A DNA stretch of 64,000 nucleotides from Pseudarthrobacter defluvii (GTDB taxonomy: Bacteria > Actinomycetota > Actinomycetes > Actinomycetales > Micrococcaceae). The stretch lies in assembly GCF_030816725.1 (NCBI RefSeq), contig NZ_JAUSYG010000001.1, positions 1,984,001 to 2,048,000 of the forward strand. The letters are read 5' to 3'. The notes under the pieces are model-generated. The model was not told the origin of the DNA. It made no database searches and was given only the letters and a program-made list of their open reading frames with translations. The number at the start of each line of letters is the position of its first letter. Position 1 is the first letter of the stretch. Below, piece by piece: positions 34,607 through 43,680 of this stretch. The translations under genes were made by a program, and so were the position numbers.

Positions 34607-37270
34607 GTGTCACATGAGAATCTGCAGCGCCGCGAAGCTGCCGAACGTTCAGCCCTGATCAGCACCACCAGCTACGACGTCTCCCTGGACGTGCGGCAGG
34701 CAGCGGACCCGGCGGTCCGGGGCTACACGAGCCGCAGCATCATCACCTTCACGGCCGAACCCGGCGCCGGGACGTTCCTGGACTTCATCGGCAGCAGTGT
34801 GCACAGCGTCATCCTCAACGGCAAGGGCCTGCGGGTGGAGGACGTGGTGGACGGCCCACGGATCAGGCTGGACAACCTGCGCGCCGAGAACCAGGTGACC
34901 GTCATTGGCACAGCTCTGTACAGCCGCTCGGGTGAGGGCATGCACCGGTTCGTGGACCCGGCCGACGGCCAGTGCTACCTGTACACCCAGTACGAACCCG
35001 CCGATGCGCGCCGGGTTTTCGCCAACTTTGAACAGCCCGACCTCAAGGCAACCTACACCTTCCATGTCACGGCTCCGGCGGACTGGCAGGTGGCCTCCAA
35101 CGGCGCCGAGGTGAACCGCACCCTGCTCACCAGCGATCCGGCCACCGCATGCTGGGACTTCGCCACCACCCTGCCCATGTCCACCTACATCACCACCGTC
35201 CTGGCAGGGCCCTACTTCAAAGCCGAGGACCGCTGGCAGGCAACACTGGAGGACGGCACCGGCCTTGACGTCCCGCTGGCCCTCTACTGCCGTGCTTCCA
35301 TGGCGGAATCCTTTGACACGGACCATCTCTTCGGCCTGACCAAGAAGGGCCTGGACTTCTTCAACCGGCTCTTCGACTTCCCCTACCCCTGGGGCAAGTA
35401 CGATCAGGCCTTCGTCCCCGAGTACAACCTGGGCGCCATGGAGAACCCGGGGCTGGTCACCTTCACCGAGAGCTACGTCTTCACCTCCCGCGCCACGGAC
35501 GCCCAGTACCAGGGCCGGGCCAATACCCTGCTGCACGAGATGGCGCACATGTGGTTCGGCGACCTGGTGACCATGCAGTGGTGGGACGACCTGTGGCTCA
35601 AGGAATCGTTCGCCGACTACATGGGAACGCTTGGCGTTGACAGCGCCACGGACTGGGACACCGCCTGGGTGAACTTCGCCAACAAGCGCAAGGCCTGGGC
35701 CTACGTCCAGGACCAGCTTCCCACCACCCACCCCATCGTTGCGGATGTTCCGGACCTTGAGGCGGCCAAGCAGAACTTCGACGGCATCACCTACGCCAAG
35801 GGCGCCTCGGTCCTCAAGCAGCTGGTGGCCTATGTGGGCTTTGACGCCTTCATCGCCGGCTCCCGGGAGTACTTCCGGAAGCACGCCTACGGGAACACCT
35901 CGCTGGCCGATCTCCTGGCGGCCCTGGATGCGGCCTCGGGGCGCGAGCTGTCCGGCTGGGCGCGGCAGTGGCTGCAGACCTCGGGAATTTCCACGCTGTC
36001 TTTGGAATTCAACGCCCCGGACGCTGCCCAGGAGGGCGCGGCAGCGGACGACGACGGCGTGCTCGGCGGCGTGGTGATCGTCCAGGAGGCCACGGACCCG
36101 GTGACGGGACGGGAGGAGCTGCGCCCGCACCGCCTCCGGGTCGGTTCCTACAACTTCGACGCAGCTGGTGCCCTGGTGCGGACCGGAACCTTCGAAACCG
36201 ACGTGGCAGGTGCCCGGACGGAACTCCCCCAGCTCGCCGGGCAGCCGCGGCCGGCGCTCCTGCTGGTCAACGATGACGACCTGACGTACGCCAAGGTGCG
36301 GCTGGACCCGGCCTCCGAGGCGACTGTCCGTTCCTCCCTGGACAGGATTGCAGACCCCATGGCCCGGGCCCTGTGCTGGACTGCGCTGTGGAACTCCGCC
36401 CGGGACGGCGAAACGCCCGCGTCGCTGTACGTTGACGCCGTGACCGCCTTCGCCCCGGCTGAGACGGGCATCGGCGTCCTGCTGAACATCCTGGACAACG
36501 CAACCACCGCCGTCGAGCGCTACACCCCGGCGGCCGGGAGGGACGGTCTGCGTTCAGCCTTCCTGGCTGCTGCCGCGGCCCAACTGGAGCACGCCACGGG
36601 CGGCTCGGACCAGCAGCTTGCCTGGGCCCGCACCGTCGCGACACTGAGCAGGCATGACGGTGCCCTGCTCCCCCGGTTGCGCGGCCTGCTGGACGGCAGC
36701 TCGCCCGTTAAGGGCCTGGTGGTGGACGCCGAACTCCGTTGGCACCTGTGGCATGCCCTGGCGGCAAACGGACAGGCTTCCGCGTCCGAGCTGGACGCCG
36801 AATTGGCCCGCGACACTACCGCCTCCGGCCGTGCGGGGCACGCCACTGCCATGGCGTCCCGGCCGGACCCGGACCTCAAGGCAGCAGCGTGGAAGGCCGC
36901 CGTCGACGGGACCGAGCTCTCCAACCAGCTCCTCACGGCCACCATCAGCGGCTTCACCACCGCTCCGCCGGCGCTTCTGGAACCCTACGTGGAACCCTAC
37001 TTTGAGTGCCTCCGGACGGTCTGGGAATCGCGCAGCATTGAAATCGCCAGCCGGATCGTCCGCGGCTTCTACCCTGGTGCGCAGGACATGGCAGCAGGCA
37101 CCCGGCCCGAAGAGCACCCCGTTGTCCGGCGGACCGATGACTGGCTGGCCGCCAACCCGGACGCGCCGCACGCCCTGCGCCGGATCATCACCGAGCAGCG
37201 CAGCCACCTGCTGCGCGCACTCACCGCACAGGCCGCCGTCGTTCCCCACCACTCATCGGTTGCTGAGTAG
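34607..37270 (+). CDS. pepN: aminopeptidase N (M1 family)
   Basis: An 887-residue zinc aminopeptidase. GAMEN (276-280) binds the substrate N-terminus; the zinc site is HEMAH (310-314) with Glu333 18 residues on (WLKESFAD). The C-terminal half is the ERAP1-like helical domain. It removes N-terminal residues from peptides in the cytoplasm. The GTG start puts the family-typical AERSALISTTSYDVSLDV 12 residues in. Its last codons and stop codon (SSVAE-stop) are encoded inside the left arm of a palindromic repeat, and IS30 begins 28 nt later. Confidence 0.95.
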   Translation: MSHENLQRREAAERSALISTTSYDVSLDVRQAADPAVRGYTSRSIITFTAEPGAGTFLDFIGSSVHSVILNGKGLRVEDVVDGPRIRLDNLRAENQVTVIGTALYSRSGEGMHRFVDPADGQCYLYTQYEPADARRVFANFEQPDLKATYTFHVTAPADWQVASNGAEVNRTLLTSDPATACWDFATTLPMSTYITTVLAGPYFKAEDRWQATLEDGTGLDVPLALYCRASMAESFDTDHLFGLTKKGLDFFNRLFDFPYPWGKYDQAFVPEYNLGAMENPGLVTFTESYVFTSRATDAQYQGRANTLLHEMAHMWFGDLVTMQWWDDLWLKESFADYMGTLGVDSATDWDTAWVNFANKRKAWAYVQDQLPTTHPIVADVPDLEAAKQNFDGITYAKGASVLKQLVAYVGFDAFIAGSREYFRKHAYGNTSLADLLAALDAASGRELSGWARQWLQTSGISTLSLEFNAPDAAQEGAAADDDGVLGGVVIVQEATDPVTGREELRPHRLRVGSYNFDAAGALVRTGTFETDVAGARTELPQLAGQPRPALLLVNDDDLTYAKVRLDPASEATVRSSLDRIADPMARALCWTALWNSARDGETPASLYVDAVTAFAPAETGIGVLLNILDNATTAVERYTPAAGRDGLRSAFLAAAAAQLEHATGGSDQQLAWARTVATLSRHDGALLPRLRGLLDGSSPVKGLVVDAELRWHLWHALAANGQASASELDAELARDTTASGRAGHATAMASRPDPDLKAAAWKAAVDGTELSNQLLTATISGFTTAPPALLEPYVEPYFECLRTVWESRSIEIASRIVRGFYPGAQDMAAGTRPEEHPVVRRTDDWLAANPDAPHALRRIITEQRSHLLRALTAQAAVVPHHSSVAE

Positions 37271-37281
37271 CTGCCGTTTTC
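37254..37281 (+). repeat. left arm of palindromic intergenic repeat, split by IS30
   Basis: This stretch begins CATCGGTTGCTGAGTAGC and pairs, with about five mismatches in 28, with 38570-38597 on the other side of IS30. A close relative stands intact at 59761-59822. It overlaps the end of pepN. Confidence 0.8.
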
Positions 37282-37297
37282 AGGCTGGAAAGTCAAG

Positions 37298-38552
37298 TGG
37301 TCGTTGCAACGGTTAGGCTGCTGCGGCGAGGAGGAGTTCGTTGAATTTCTGCTTGGGTGTTGCGAGGCCGAGGGTGGGGCGTGGCCGGTTGTTGAGGCTG
37401 TCCTGAACTCGTTTGATGTCCTGGGCGGTGTGGATGGACAGGTCGGTGCTTTTGGCGAACCAGTGCCGCAGGAGCCGGTTGGTGTTCTCGTTGGTTCCGC
37501 GTTGCCAGGGTGAGTGCGGGTCGCAGAAGTAGATGTCCGTGTCGATCGCGATCTGGATTTGGGCGTAGCGGGCCATCTCAACGCCGCGGTCATAGGTAAG
37601 GGTTTTGCGCAGGTCCGCAGGCAGTGCGGCGAACGCGGTGATCATGGCCTTGGCGACCTCGTCTGCGCTGTGGCCGTTGGGCAGGTGCAGCAGCATGGTG
37701 TACCGGGTGGAGCGTTCAACGCAGGTCCCGATCGCTGAGTTGCTGGCCACTGAGCCGAGGATCAGGTCGCATTCCCAGTGTCCGGGAACGGCCCGGTCCG
37801 CGGTTTCAGCAGGGCGTTCGGAGATCTTCAGGGCGTCCTTGAACGGGCTGTTGTTCCGGCCCCGGCCCTTTCCGTCAGTGACCCGTTTGGCCCGGCCGGT
37901 GCTCAGCTGCCGGTACAGGTCCTGGCGGACATGACCGCGGCCCTGGACGTAGATGGCCTGATAGATCGTCTCGTGGCTGATCTGCATCCTCTTATCGTCC
38001 GGGAAAGCACCGGCCAGGACCAGCGAGCACAGCTGCGGGGACCAGCCCTCGTCCATGGCGGACTCCACGAAGCGGGCCAGCGGTTTATGGGCGAGTTTGT
38101 GTTCCCTGGGCCGGCGGGCGTTCTGACCTGCCTTTAGCTGTGCGACGTCGGACTGGTAGGTTCCGTCATCGCAGCAGTTCCGCCTGGCCTCGCGCCAGAT
38201 CACTGACCGGTCCCGGCCCAGTTCCCTGCCGATCGCCGCGTAGGACCAGCCATCTCGCAGGCGCACCATGATCACCGCCCGTTCCGACAGACTTAACCTG
38301 CCCGAGCCAGGGGCGCCATCCGGAAACGGCGCCCCTGCCGGCCCTCCACGATTGCCCTTGGACATCTCCACAGGGCCCATCTTCCGGACCCAATGCCGCA
38401 CCGTTGAGGACCACAACCCCGACACGCGGCACGCCTCTTGGATTGAGGCTCCTTGCCGCAGCAAAGCAAAGAAACCGTCCCGGATCTCATTCCCAAAAAC
38501 ATATCCCGCTGGCACCGCAACACCCCTTCAAATGGCCCTGTTGCAATGACCA
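37298..38552 (-). mobile_element. IS30-family insertion sequence
   Basis: About 1255 bp with one transposase gene and terminal inverted repeats: TGGTCGTTGCAAC at 37298-37310 and the complement of TGGTCATTGCAAC at 38540-38552 (12 of 13 match). No clear short target duplication is visible at the flanks. It sits between the two arms of a palindromic repeat. Confidence 0.85.
37313..38515 (-). CDS. IS30-family transposase
   Basis: A 400-residue DDE transposase. The N-terminal helix-turn-helix is seen in REGLS-like repeats (ASIQEACRVSGLWSSTVRHW at ~22-41 and SYAAIGRELGRDRSVIWREARR at ~90-111). The catalytic part has GHWECDLILGS (first Asp), TYDRGVEMARY (second Asp) and SPWQRGTNENTNRLLRHWF (Glu), the IS30 DD(33)E core. 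The reading frame is uninterrupted, so the element may be active. GTG at 38515. Confidence 0.93.
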   Translation of the reverse strand: MPAGYVFGNEIRDGFFALLRQGASIQEACRVSGLWSSTVRHWVRKMGPVEMSKGNRGGPAGAPFPDGAPGSGRLSLSERAVIMVRLRDGWSYAAIGRELGRDRSVIWREARRNCCDDGTYQSDVAQLKAGQNARRPREHKLAHKPLARFVESAMDEGWSPQLCSLVLAGAFPDDKRMQISHETIYQAIYVQGRGHVRQDLYRQLSTGRAKRVTDGKGRGRNNSPFKDALKISERPAETADRAVPGHWECDLILGSVASNSAIGTCVERSTRYTMLLHLPNGHSADEVAKAMITAFAALPADLRKTLTYDRGVEMARYAQIQIAIDTDIYFCDPHSPWQRGTNENTNRLLRHWFAKSTDLSIHTAQDIKRVQDSLNNRPRPTLGLATPKQKFNELLLAAAA

Positions 38553-38569
38553 TATGAATCCGCCGGCCG

Positions 38570-38597
38570 CAAAACGGCAGGTACCCAGCAGTCGATG
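38570..38597 (+). repeat. right arm of palindromic repeat, split by IS30
   Basis: Complementary to 37254-37281 at 23 of 28 positions. Seventeen nt lie between each arm and the IS30 ends. Confidence 0.8.
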
Positions 38598-38613
38598 GGG
38601 CTGTACGGATGGG

Positions 38614-39711
38614 CTATGGGACGCGGTGGAGCCACTCCTCGGTCCCGAACTTGGCGGCCACCCGCTCCTCGGCTGCGGCCAGCTCATGTCCGGCCAGCTG
38701 TGACGGCGTGGCCCCGTAGCGCTCGCTGAACACCCCGATCATGGCGTCGATGATGGCCATCCGGGCCATGCCCGTCTGCCGGCGCAGGGGGTCCACGCGC
38801 TTCTTGGCACTCCGGGTGCCCTTGTCGGAGAGTTTCTCCTTGCCGATCCGGAGGACCTCCACCATCTTGTCGGCGTCGATGTCGTAGCTCATGGTGACGT
38901 GGTGCAGCATGCCGCCATTGGCAAGGCGTTTCTGCGCCGCGCCGCCGATCTTCCCCTGGTCAGTGGCGATGTCATTCAGCGGAATGTAGAACGCGTTGAT
39001 GCCCAGCTTTTCCAGTGCCGCCATGACCCACGCGTCAAGGAAGGGGTAGGAGTCGGCGAAGCTCAGCCCGTCCACCAGTGTCTGGGGCAGGTAGAGCGAG
39101 TAGGTGATGCAGTTGCCGGCCTCCATGAACATCGCGCCCCCACCGCTGATCCGGCGGACCACGTTGATACCGTGCTTGGCAACGCCCTCGGGATCCACCT
39201 CGTTCTGCACGGACTGGAAGCTGCCAATCACCACTGACGGTTCGCGCCAGTCCCAGAACCGCAGGGTGGGGGTGCGCTCCCCCGCGCCAACAGCCTCTGT
39301 CAGCACCTCGTCCAGGGCGACGTTGATTTCGGTGGGAAGCACAGTGGGGGCGATGATGTTCCACTCATGGTCTGCCCAGGAAGTGGCCTTGGCCAGGGCG
39401 CGGCGGACGGTCACGGCCACGGCGTCCGCAGAGAAGCCGAACAGCACAGCGCCGGCGGGCAGGGCTGCGGTGACGGCGCCGGCGAGGTCTTTGGCCGGCG
39501 TCGTGTCCGGAAGGCCGGTCAGCGCCCGGTTGATGTCCTCCAGTGCTTCGTCAGGTTCCAGGAAGAAGTCGCCACTGACGGAAACGTCTGCAAGGGCGCC
39601 GGCCACCACGGCCAGGTCCACCACCACCAGCTTGCCGCCCGGCACCTTGTACTCGCCGTGGAGGCGCTGGTTGCTGGCGGCGTCAGGGGCACGGAAAGGT
39701 GACTCGGTCAT
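38614..39711 (-). CDS. lipoate-protein ligase family protein with N-terminal accessory domain
   Basis: A 365-residue enzyme. Residues ~17-110 match the accessory domain usually at the C-terminus of LplA (HGEYKVPGGKLVVVDLAVV...DFFLEPDEALEDINRAL). The catalytic BirA/LplA-like domain follows (~125-350): RFWDWREPSVVIGSFQS, VVRRISGGGAMFMEAGNCITYSLY and the lysine-bearing GGAAQKR. It should activate free lipoate (or octanoate) with ATP and attach it to lipoyl domains. The order of domains is reversed relative to E. coli LplA. The start at 39711 follows GGATGGG. Confidence 0.85.
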   Translation of the reverse strand: MTESPFRAPDAASNQRLHGEYKVPGGKLVVVDLAVVAGALADVSVSGDFFLEPDEALEDINRALTGLPDTTPAKDLAGAVTAALPAGAVLFGFSADAVAVTVRRALAKATSWADHEWNIIAPTVLPTEINVALDEVLTEAVGAGERTPTLRFWDWREPSVVIGSFQSVQNEVDPEGVAKHGINVVRRISGGGAMFMEAGNCITYSLYLPQTLVDGLSFADSYPFLDAWVMAALEKLGINAFYIPLNDIATDQGKIGGAAQKRLANGGMLHHVTMSYDIDADKMVEVLRIGKEKLSDKGTRSAKKRVDPLRRQTGMARMAIIDAMIGVFSERYGATPSQLAGHELAAAEERVAAKFGTEEWLHRVP

Positions 39712-39751
39712 GCTTCCCATCCTGCCCCAGAAAGCAAGTGCGCGGTTAACG

Positions 39752-39787
39752 CGGAAAGCCCGCACCGTTTCCGGTGCGGGCTTTCCG
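39752..39787 (-). terminator. hairpin terminator after rpmE2
   Basis: A perfect 16-bp stem (39752-39767 with 39772-39787) with a 4-nt loop, 21 nt after the end of the L31 gene on the minus strand. Confidence 0.7.
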
Positions 39788-39808
39788 ATGCGAGCTTGGG
39801 CGAAGGAA

Positions 39809-40066
39809 TTACTTCTTGCCGCCGAAGCCCTTGAAGCGAGCGTTGAAGCGCTCGACGCGGCCTGCAGAGTCCATGATGCGCTGCTTGCCCGTGTAGAACG
39901 GGTGGGACTCGGAAGAGATTTCGACGTCGATGACCGGGTAGGTGTTCCCGTCTTCCCACTCGATGGTCTTCTTGGAAGACACGGTGGAGCGGGTCAGGAA
40001 CTTGGTGCCGGAGGCCAGGTCGTTGAAGACAACAGCTTCGTACTTCGGGTGGGTATCAGACTTCAT
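39809..40066 (-). CDS. rpmE2: 50S ribosomal protein L31 type B
   Basis: An 85-residue ribosomal protein: [16 protein letters not shown] opening, [41 protein letters not shown] in the middle. The CxxC zinc motifs of type A L31 are absent, so it is the zinc-free form. In many bacteria that form is expressed when zinc is low, under Zur; no Zur box was recognised upstream, and in this group the B form is often the main copy. AAAGG lies 8 nt before the ATG. Confidence 0.95.
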   Translation of the reverse strand: MKSDTHPKYEAVVFNDLASGTKFLTRSTVSSKKTIEWEDGNTYPVIDVEISSESHPFYTGKQRIMDSAGRVERFNARFKGFGGKK

Positions 40067-40239
40067 AATGGGACCTTTGTTCGCGCAGCTGGATTTTGCC
40101 AGCTGCCAGGTATGAATGGGATGGCTGGGAACTGTCGCATCAGCTGGAGCTGAAAAAGCAGGACAACCAGCTATCAATCATAGCCGATGCCGGTGGGACT
40201 GACGAACCGGCTCCCCTGGCGGCACAGGTGACGCGCAGG

Positions 40240-41049
40240 TCAGTCCCGGGCGCGAAGTTCCCAGAAGGCCACGGCCGAGGCCGCGGCCACGTTGAGGGAG
40301 TCCACGCCGTTGCGCATGGGGATTTTCACCGCGAGGTCGACGGCGGCGAGCGTCTCCGGACTCATGCCCGCACCTTCCGTGCCAAGCACCAGGGCGAGCT
40401 TGTCCAGGTTGCGGGACGCGACGGCGTCGACGTCCTCCGCCTCAGGCGTCAGCTCCAGAGCCGCGACGGTGAAGCCGTGGTCCTTGAGAACCTGAAGATC
40501 GCCGGGCCAGTCATGCAGGCGTGCCCAGGGAACCTGAAACACCGTCCCCATGCTGACCCTGACGCTGCGGCGGTAGAGCGGATCACCGCACCGGGGCGAC
40601 ACCAGGACGGCGTCGATGTCCAGGGCTGCGGCGGAGCGGAAGATGGCACCGACATTGGTGTGGTCCACGATGTCTTCGAGCACGGCCACGCGCCGGGCCC
40701 CGGCAAGGAGGTCCGGCAGCGGCACCGGGGCGGGCCGCTGCATGGCCGCCATGGCGCCGCGGTGCAGGTGGAAACCGGTGATTTTCTCCAGCAGGGCAGC
40801 CGAGCCGATGAAGGCCGGCACGTCGGGGTACGCCCGGAAGACGTCATCGAGGTCTGCCATCCACTTCTCGGCGAGGAAAAACGAGCGCGGCTGGTGTCCC
40901 GCCGCGAGGGCCCGCCGCAGGACCCGGGATGATTCGGCGATGTACATGCCCTCGGCCGGTTCGCGGAGCTTACGCAGGTGCACGTCGGTCAGGGTGGTGT
41001 AGTCGCTGACGCGCGGGTCATCGGCGGATTCGAGGTAGTGGAAGCTCAC
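40240..41049 (-). CDS. SpoU/TrmH-family RNA 2'-O-methyltransferase
   Basis: A 269-residue SPOUT-class enzyme. The N-terminal RNA-binding segment (to ~105) is followed by the knotted SAM domain with the three SpoU motifs: VLEDIVDHTNVGAIFRSAAAL, LALVLGTEGAGMSPETL, and IPMRNGVDSLNVAAASAVAFWE. It methylates ribose in rRNA or tRNA; the target is not predicted. The next gene (TSUP) ends 7 nt from its GTG start, and both are on the same strand. Confidence 0.9.
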   Translation of the reverse strand: MSFHYLESADDPRVSDYTTLTDVHLRKLREPAEGMYIAESSRVLRRALAAGHQPRSFFLAEKWMADLDDVFRAYPDVPAFIGSAALLEKITGFHLHRGAMAAMQRPAPVPLPDLLAGARRVAVLEDIVDHTNVGAIFRSAAALDIDAVLVSPRCGDPLYRRSVRVSMGTVFQVPWARLHDWPGDLQVLKDHGFTVAALELTPEAEDVDAVASRNLDKLALVLGTEGAGMSPETLAAVDLAVKIPMRNGVDSLNVAAASAVAFWELRARD

Positions 41050-41056
41050 CGGGAGA

Positions 41057-41842
41057 TTATTGCAGCAGGTTGGCGATCATGACGCCGAGGGCCACAATGC
41101 CCAGGCTGAAGATCACAGCGCGGAGCACGCGCGGCGACAGTTTGCGGCCCACCCTGGAGCCCATCAGGCCGCCGATGGTGGAACTGACAGCGATCAGCAG
41201 CACCACCAGCCAGTTGACCCGGTCGAAGGCGAACAAAAGGTAGGAGATGGCGGCCACCATGTTGACGCCGAGGACCAGGATGTTCTTCATGGCGTTGGCG
41301 TTCTGGATGGTGCCGGTGAGGAACACGCCCAGGATGCCCACCAACAGGATCCCCTGCGCCGCGACGAAGTAACCGCCGTATACGCCGGCCAGGTAGACCA
41401 GCACCACCAGGAGGACCCCGTGGCGTTTATCCCGGACGGCATGCTCCGGATTGGCCTCGCGGTTGCGCACCCAGTCCTGCAGCCGCGGCTGGAACACGAC
41501 CATCATCAAGGCCAGGACCAGCAGGACCGGGGCTACATAGTGGAAGACCTTTTCGGGCAGGTGCAGCAGCAGCCAGGCACCCGTGATACCGCCCAGGACG
41601 GACGCCGGCAGCAGGCGCAGGACCTGCCGCCCCCGGCCGGCCAGCTCACGGCGGTACCCGAAGGCCCCGGCGCCCGTACCGAAGACCAGCCCCATGGCAT
41701 TGCTCATGGATGCGGTCACGGGTGCCACGCCCAGGGCGATCAGCACCGGGAAGGTGACCAGGGTGCCGGAGCCCACCACCGCGTTGATGGTGCCGGCCCA
41801 CAGCCCGGCGATGAACACAATGATGCTGCTGAAGAGTTCCAA
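41057..41842 (-). CDS. TSUP (TauE/SafE) family sulfite/organosulfur transporter
   Basis: A 261-residue membrane protein with eight hydrophobic segments. The two half-signatures are visible: FIAGLWAGTINAVVGSGTLVTFPVL near the start and VYLAGVYGGYFVAAQGILLV near residue 132. Members move sulfite, sulfoacetate or related anions; the substrate here is unknown. It lies 20 nt after the ABC ATPase gene and 7 nt before the RNA methyltransferase gene, so the three are probably one operon. Confidence 0.87.
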   Translation of the reverse strand: MELFSSIIVFIAGLWAGTINAVVGSGTLVTFPVLIALGVAPVTASMSNAMGLVFGTGAGAFGYRRELAGRGRQVLRLLPASVLGGITGAWLLLHLPEKVFHYVAPVLLVLALMMVVFQPRLQDWVRNREANPEHAVRDKRHGVLLVVLVYLAGVYGGYFVAAQGILLVGILGVFLTGTIQNANAMKNILVLGVNMVAAISYLLFAFDRVNWLVVLLIAVSSTIGGLMGSRVGRKLSPRVLRAVIFSLGIVALGVMIANLLQ

Positions 41843-41862
41843 GGTAGTAGTGGAGGCCTCTT

Positions 41863-42648
41863 CTAGCGGCGTGCTGTGGCGGTGTAGCGTCCCGCGTTCT
41901 CGGTCACCGCGAGCGGCAGCCCGAAGGTGGTGCTGAGGTGCTCTTCGGTCAGCACCTCGGTGATGGGTCCGGCGGCCACCACTCCGCCGTCACGCAGCAG
42001 CATGGCATGGGTGAAGCCGGGCGGAACTTCCTCAAGGTGGTGGGTGACCAGGACCATGGCCGGTGCTGCCTCGTCGCGGGCGAGCTCGGCAAGCTTGTGC
42101 ACCAGCTCTTCGCGGCCGCCGAGGTCCAGTCCGGCGCCGGGTTCATCCAGGAGGAGCAGTTCGGGATCGGTCATGAGCGCGCGGGCAATCTGGACGCGCT
42201 TGCGTTCGCCCTCGGAGAGCGTGGCGAAGGTCCTGTTCAGCAGCGGCCCCATGCCCCAGTCGTTCAGGAGCCGGAAGGCGCGCCGTTCGTCGTCGCGTTC
42301 GTAGCCTTCGCGCCAGCGGCCGGTCACGCCGTAGGCCGCGGTGACCACGACGTTCAGGACGTTTTCGTGTTCGGGGATCTGGGTAGCCAGGGCTGCGGAG
42401 GAAAGTCCGATGCGCGGCCGGAGTTCGAAGACGTCAACGCGGCCGAGGACTTCGTCGAGGATGCCGGCAGTGCCGCTGCTGGGGTGGAGCCGGGCGGCTG
42501 CGATCTGGAGAAGCGTGGTCTTGCCTGCGCCGTTGGGCCCGAGGATGACCCATCGTTCGCCCTCGTTGACCTGCCAGTCAATTTTGTCCAGCAGGGTCTT
42601 TTTACCTCGGACAACGCTGACGGAGTCCAGTTCCAGAACATCACTCAT
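41863..42648 (-). CDS. ABC transporter ATP-binding protein
   Basis: A 261-residue stand-alone ATPase. Walker A GPNGAGKTT near residue 37, signature LSEGERKRV near 145, Walker B LLLLDEPGAGLD, and a switch His in LVTHHLEEVP. The pattern resembles the YlmA/ModF-like ATPases. No membrane partner is adjacent, so its transporter or role is unknown. ATG 42648 is used; GTG 42660 is an alternative, and neither has a ribosome site. Confidence 0.88.
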   Translation of the reverse strand: MSDVLELDSVSVVRGKKTLLDKIDWQVNEGERWVILGPNGAGKTTLLQIAAARLHPSSGTAGILDEVLGRVDVFELRPRIGLSSAALATQIPEHENVLNVVVTAAYGVTGRWREGYERDDERRAFRLLNDWGMGPLLNRTFATLSEGERKRVQIARALMTDPELLLLDEPGAGLDLGGREELVHKLAELARDEAAPAMVLVTHHLEEVPPGFTHAMLLRDGGVVAAGPITEVLTEEHLSTTFGLPLAVTENAGRYTATARR

Positions 42649-42761
42649 AGGAGTAGACACTAGGACAAAACGGAAGATGACTGATAACCGGTGGTAAGGC
42701 TGCCTAAAGGTCCTGCAGCGGGGGTCCCGCAACCAATTCAAGCCACGGGATGGCCGCTGGC

Positions 42762-42767
42762 TAAGAT
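42762..42767 (+). promoter_or_regulatory. -10 element of leaderless serB
   Basis: TAAGAT ends 7 nt before the ATG at 42775. Confidence 0.55.
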
Positions 42768-42774
42768 TGCAGGC

Positions 42775-43668
42775 ATGACTTCGAACGTGACTGCGGTCAG
42801 CTATGGCCTGAATGTAACCCCCGCCGGGCTGGAGCAGTTGCGTTCCGTCCTGGCATCCCACGGCGCCGAGGTGCTTTCCGGGTCGGATTCGGGAGACGAC
42901 CGGTACCGGGTGCAGGTCCTTGAACTGGCCCTTTCCGACGCGACTGCGGCGGGTCTTGCCGCCCTGCGGAGGTCTGTTGCGGATGCAGCAATCGAGGGTT
43001 TCGACACTGCCATTGTGCCCGCCGGACTTCGCTCCGCGGCCCGCAAGCTGCTGATCATGGACGTGGACTCCACCCTGATCCAGCAGGAAGTCATTGAACT
43101 CCTGGCCGCCTACGCCGGTAAGCGGGAGGAAGTGGCCGCCGTAACGGAAGCCGCCATGCGCGGTGAACTGGACTTCGCCCAGTCCCTCCACGCCCGGGTG
43201 GCGGTGCTCGCGGGGCTGCCTGCCGACGTCGTCCATTCCGTCCGCAGGGAAGTGAAGCTCAGCGAAGGCGCCGATCAGCTGGTGGCCGCCTTCAAGGCCG
43301 CCGGCCACGCCGTGGCAGTGGTCTCCGGCGGCTTCAACCAGATCCTTGCGCCGATCGCCGCGGACCTGGGCCTGGACTACTGGCAGGCCAACGAACTGGA
43401 AATCGTGGACGGCGCGCTGACCGGCAAGGTGCTCGGCGGTGTGGTGGACAGGGCGGCCAAGGAAAAGTACCTGCGGGAGTGGGCTGCTGCCGAAGGCATC
43501 GCACTGGAACACACTATCGCTGTGGGCGACGGCGCCAACGACCTGGACATGCTGGGCGCGGCCGGCATCGGGGTGGCCTTCAACGCCAAGCCGGCCGTCC
43601 GCGCCGTGGCCGACGCCGCCCTGAACATGCCGTACCTGGACGCCGTCCGCCACGTGGCCGGCGTCTGA
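42775..43668 (+). CDS. serB: phosphoserine phosphatase
   Basis: A 297-residue HAD-superfamily enzyme that makes serine from phosphoserine, the last step of serine synthesis. Residues 1-80 form an ACT-like region. The HAD motifs are MDVDSTLI (Asp96 nucleophile, Asp98), VSGGFNQI (motif II Ser), a motif Lys in DRAAKEKYL, and VGDGANDLDML (metal-binding Asp). Probably leaderless. A long hairpin follows the stop codon by 12 nt. Confidence 0.93.
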   Translation: MTSNVTAVSYGLNVTPAGLEQLRSVLASHGAEVLSGSDSGDDRYRVQVLELALSDATAAGLAALRRSVADAAIEGFDTAIVPAGLRSAARKLLIMDVDSTLIQQEVIELLAAYAGKREEVAAVTEAAMRGELDFAQSLHARVAVLAGLPADVVHSVRREVKLSEGADQLVAAFKAAGHAVAVVSGGFNQILAPIAADLGLDYWQANELEIVDGALTGKVLGGVVDRAAKEKYLREWAAAEGIALEHTIAVGDGANDLDMLGAAGIGVAFNAKPAVRAVADAALNMPYLDAVRHVAGV

Positions 43669-43680
43669 CCCTCCCTTAAC

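Noticed and set aside
39809..40066. Zur-type operator before the zinc-free L31 gene
   Set aside because: I looked for an AT-rich inverted repeat upstream of 40066 and found none that is convincing.
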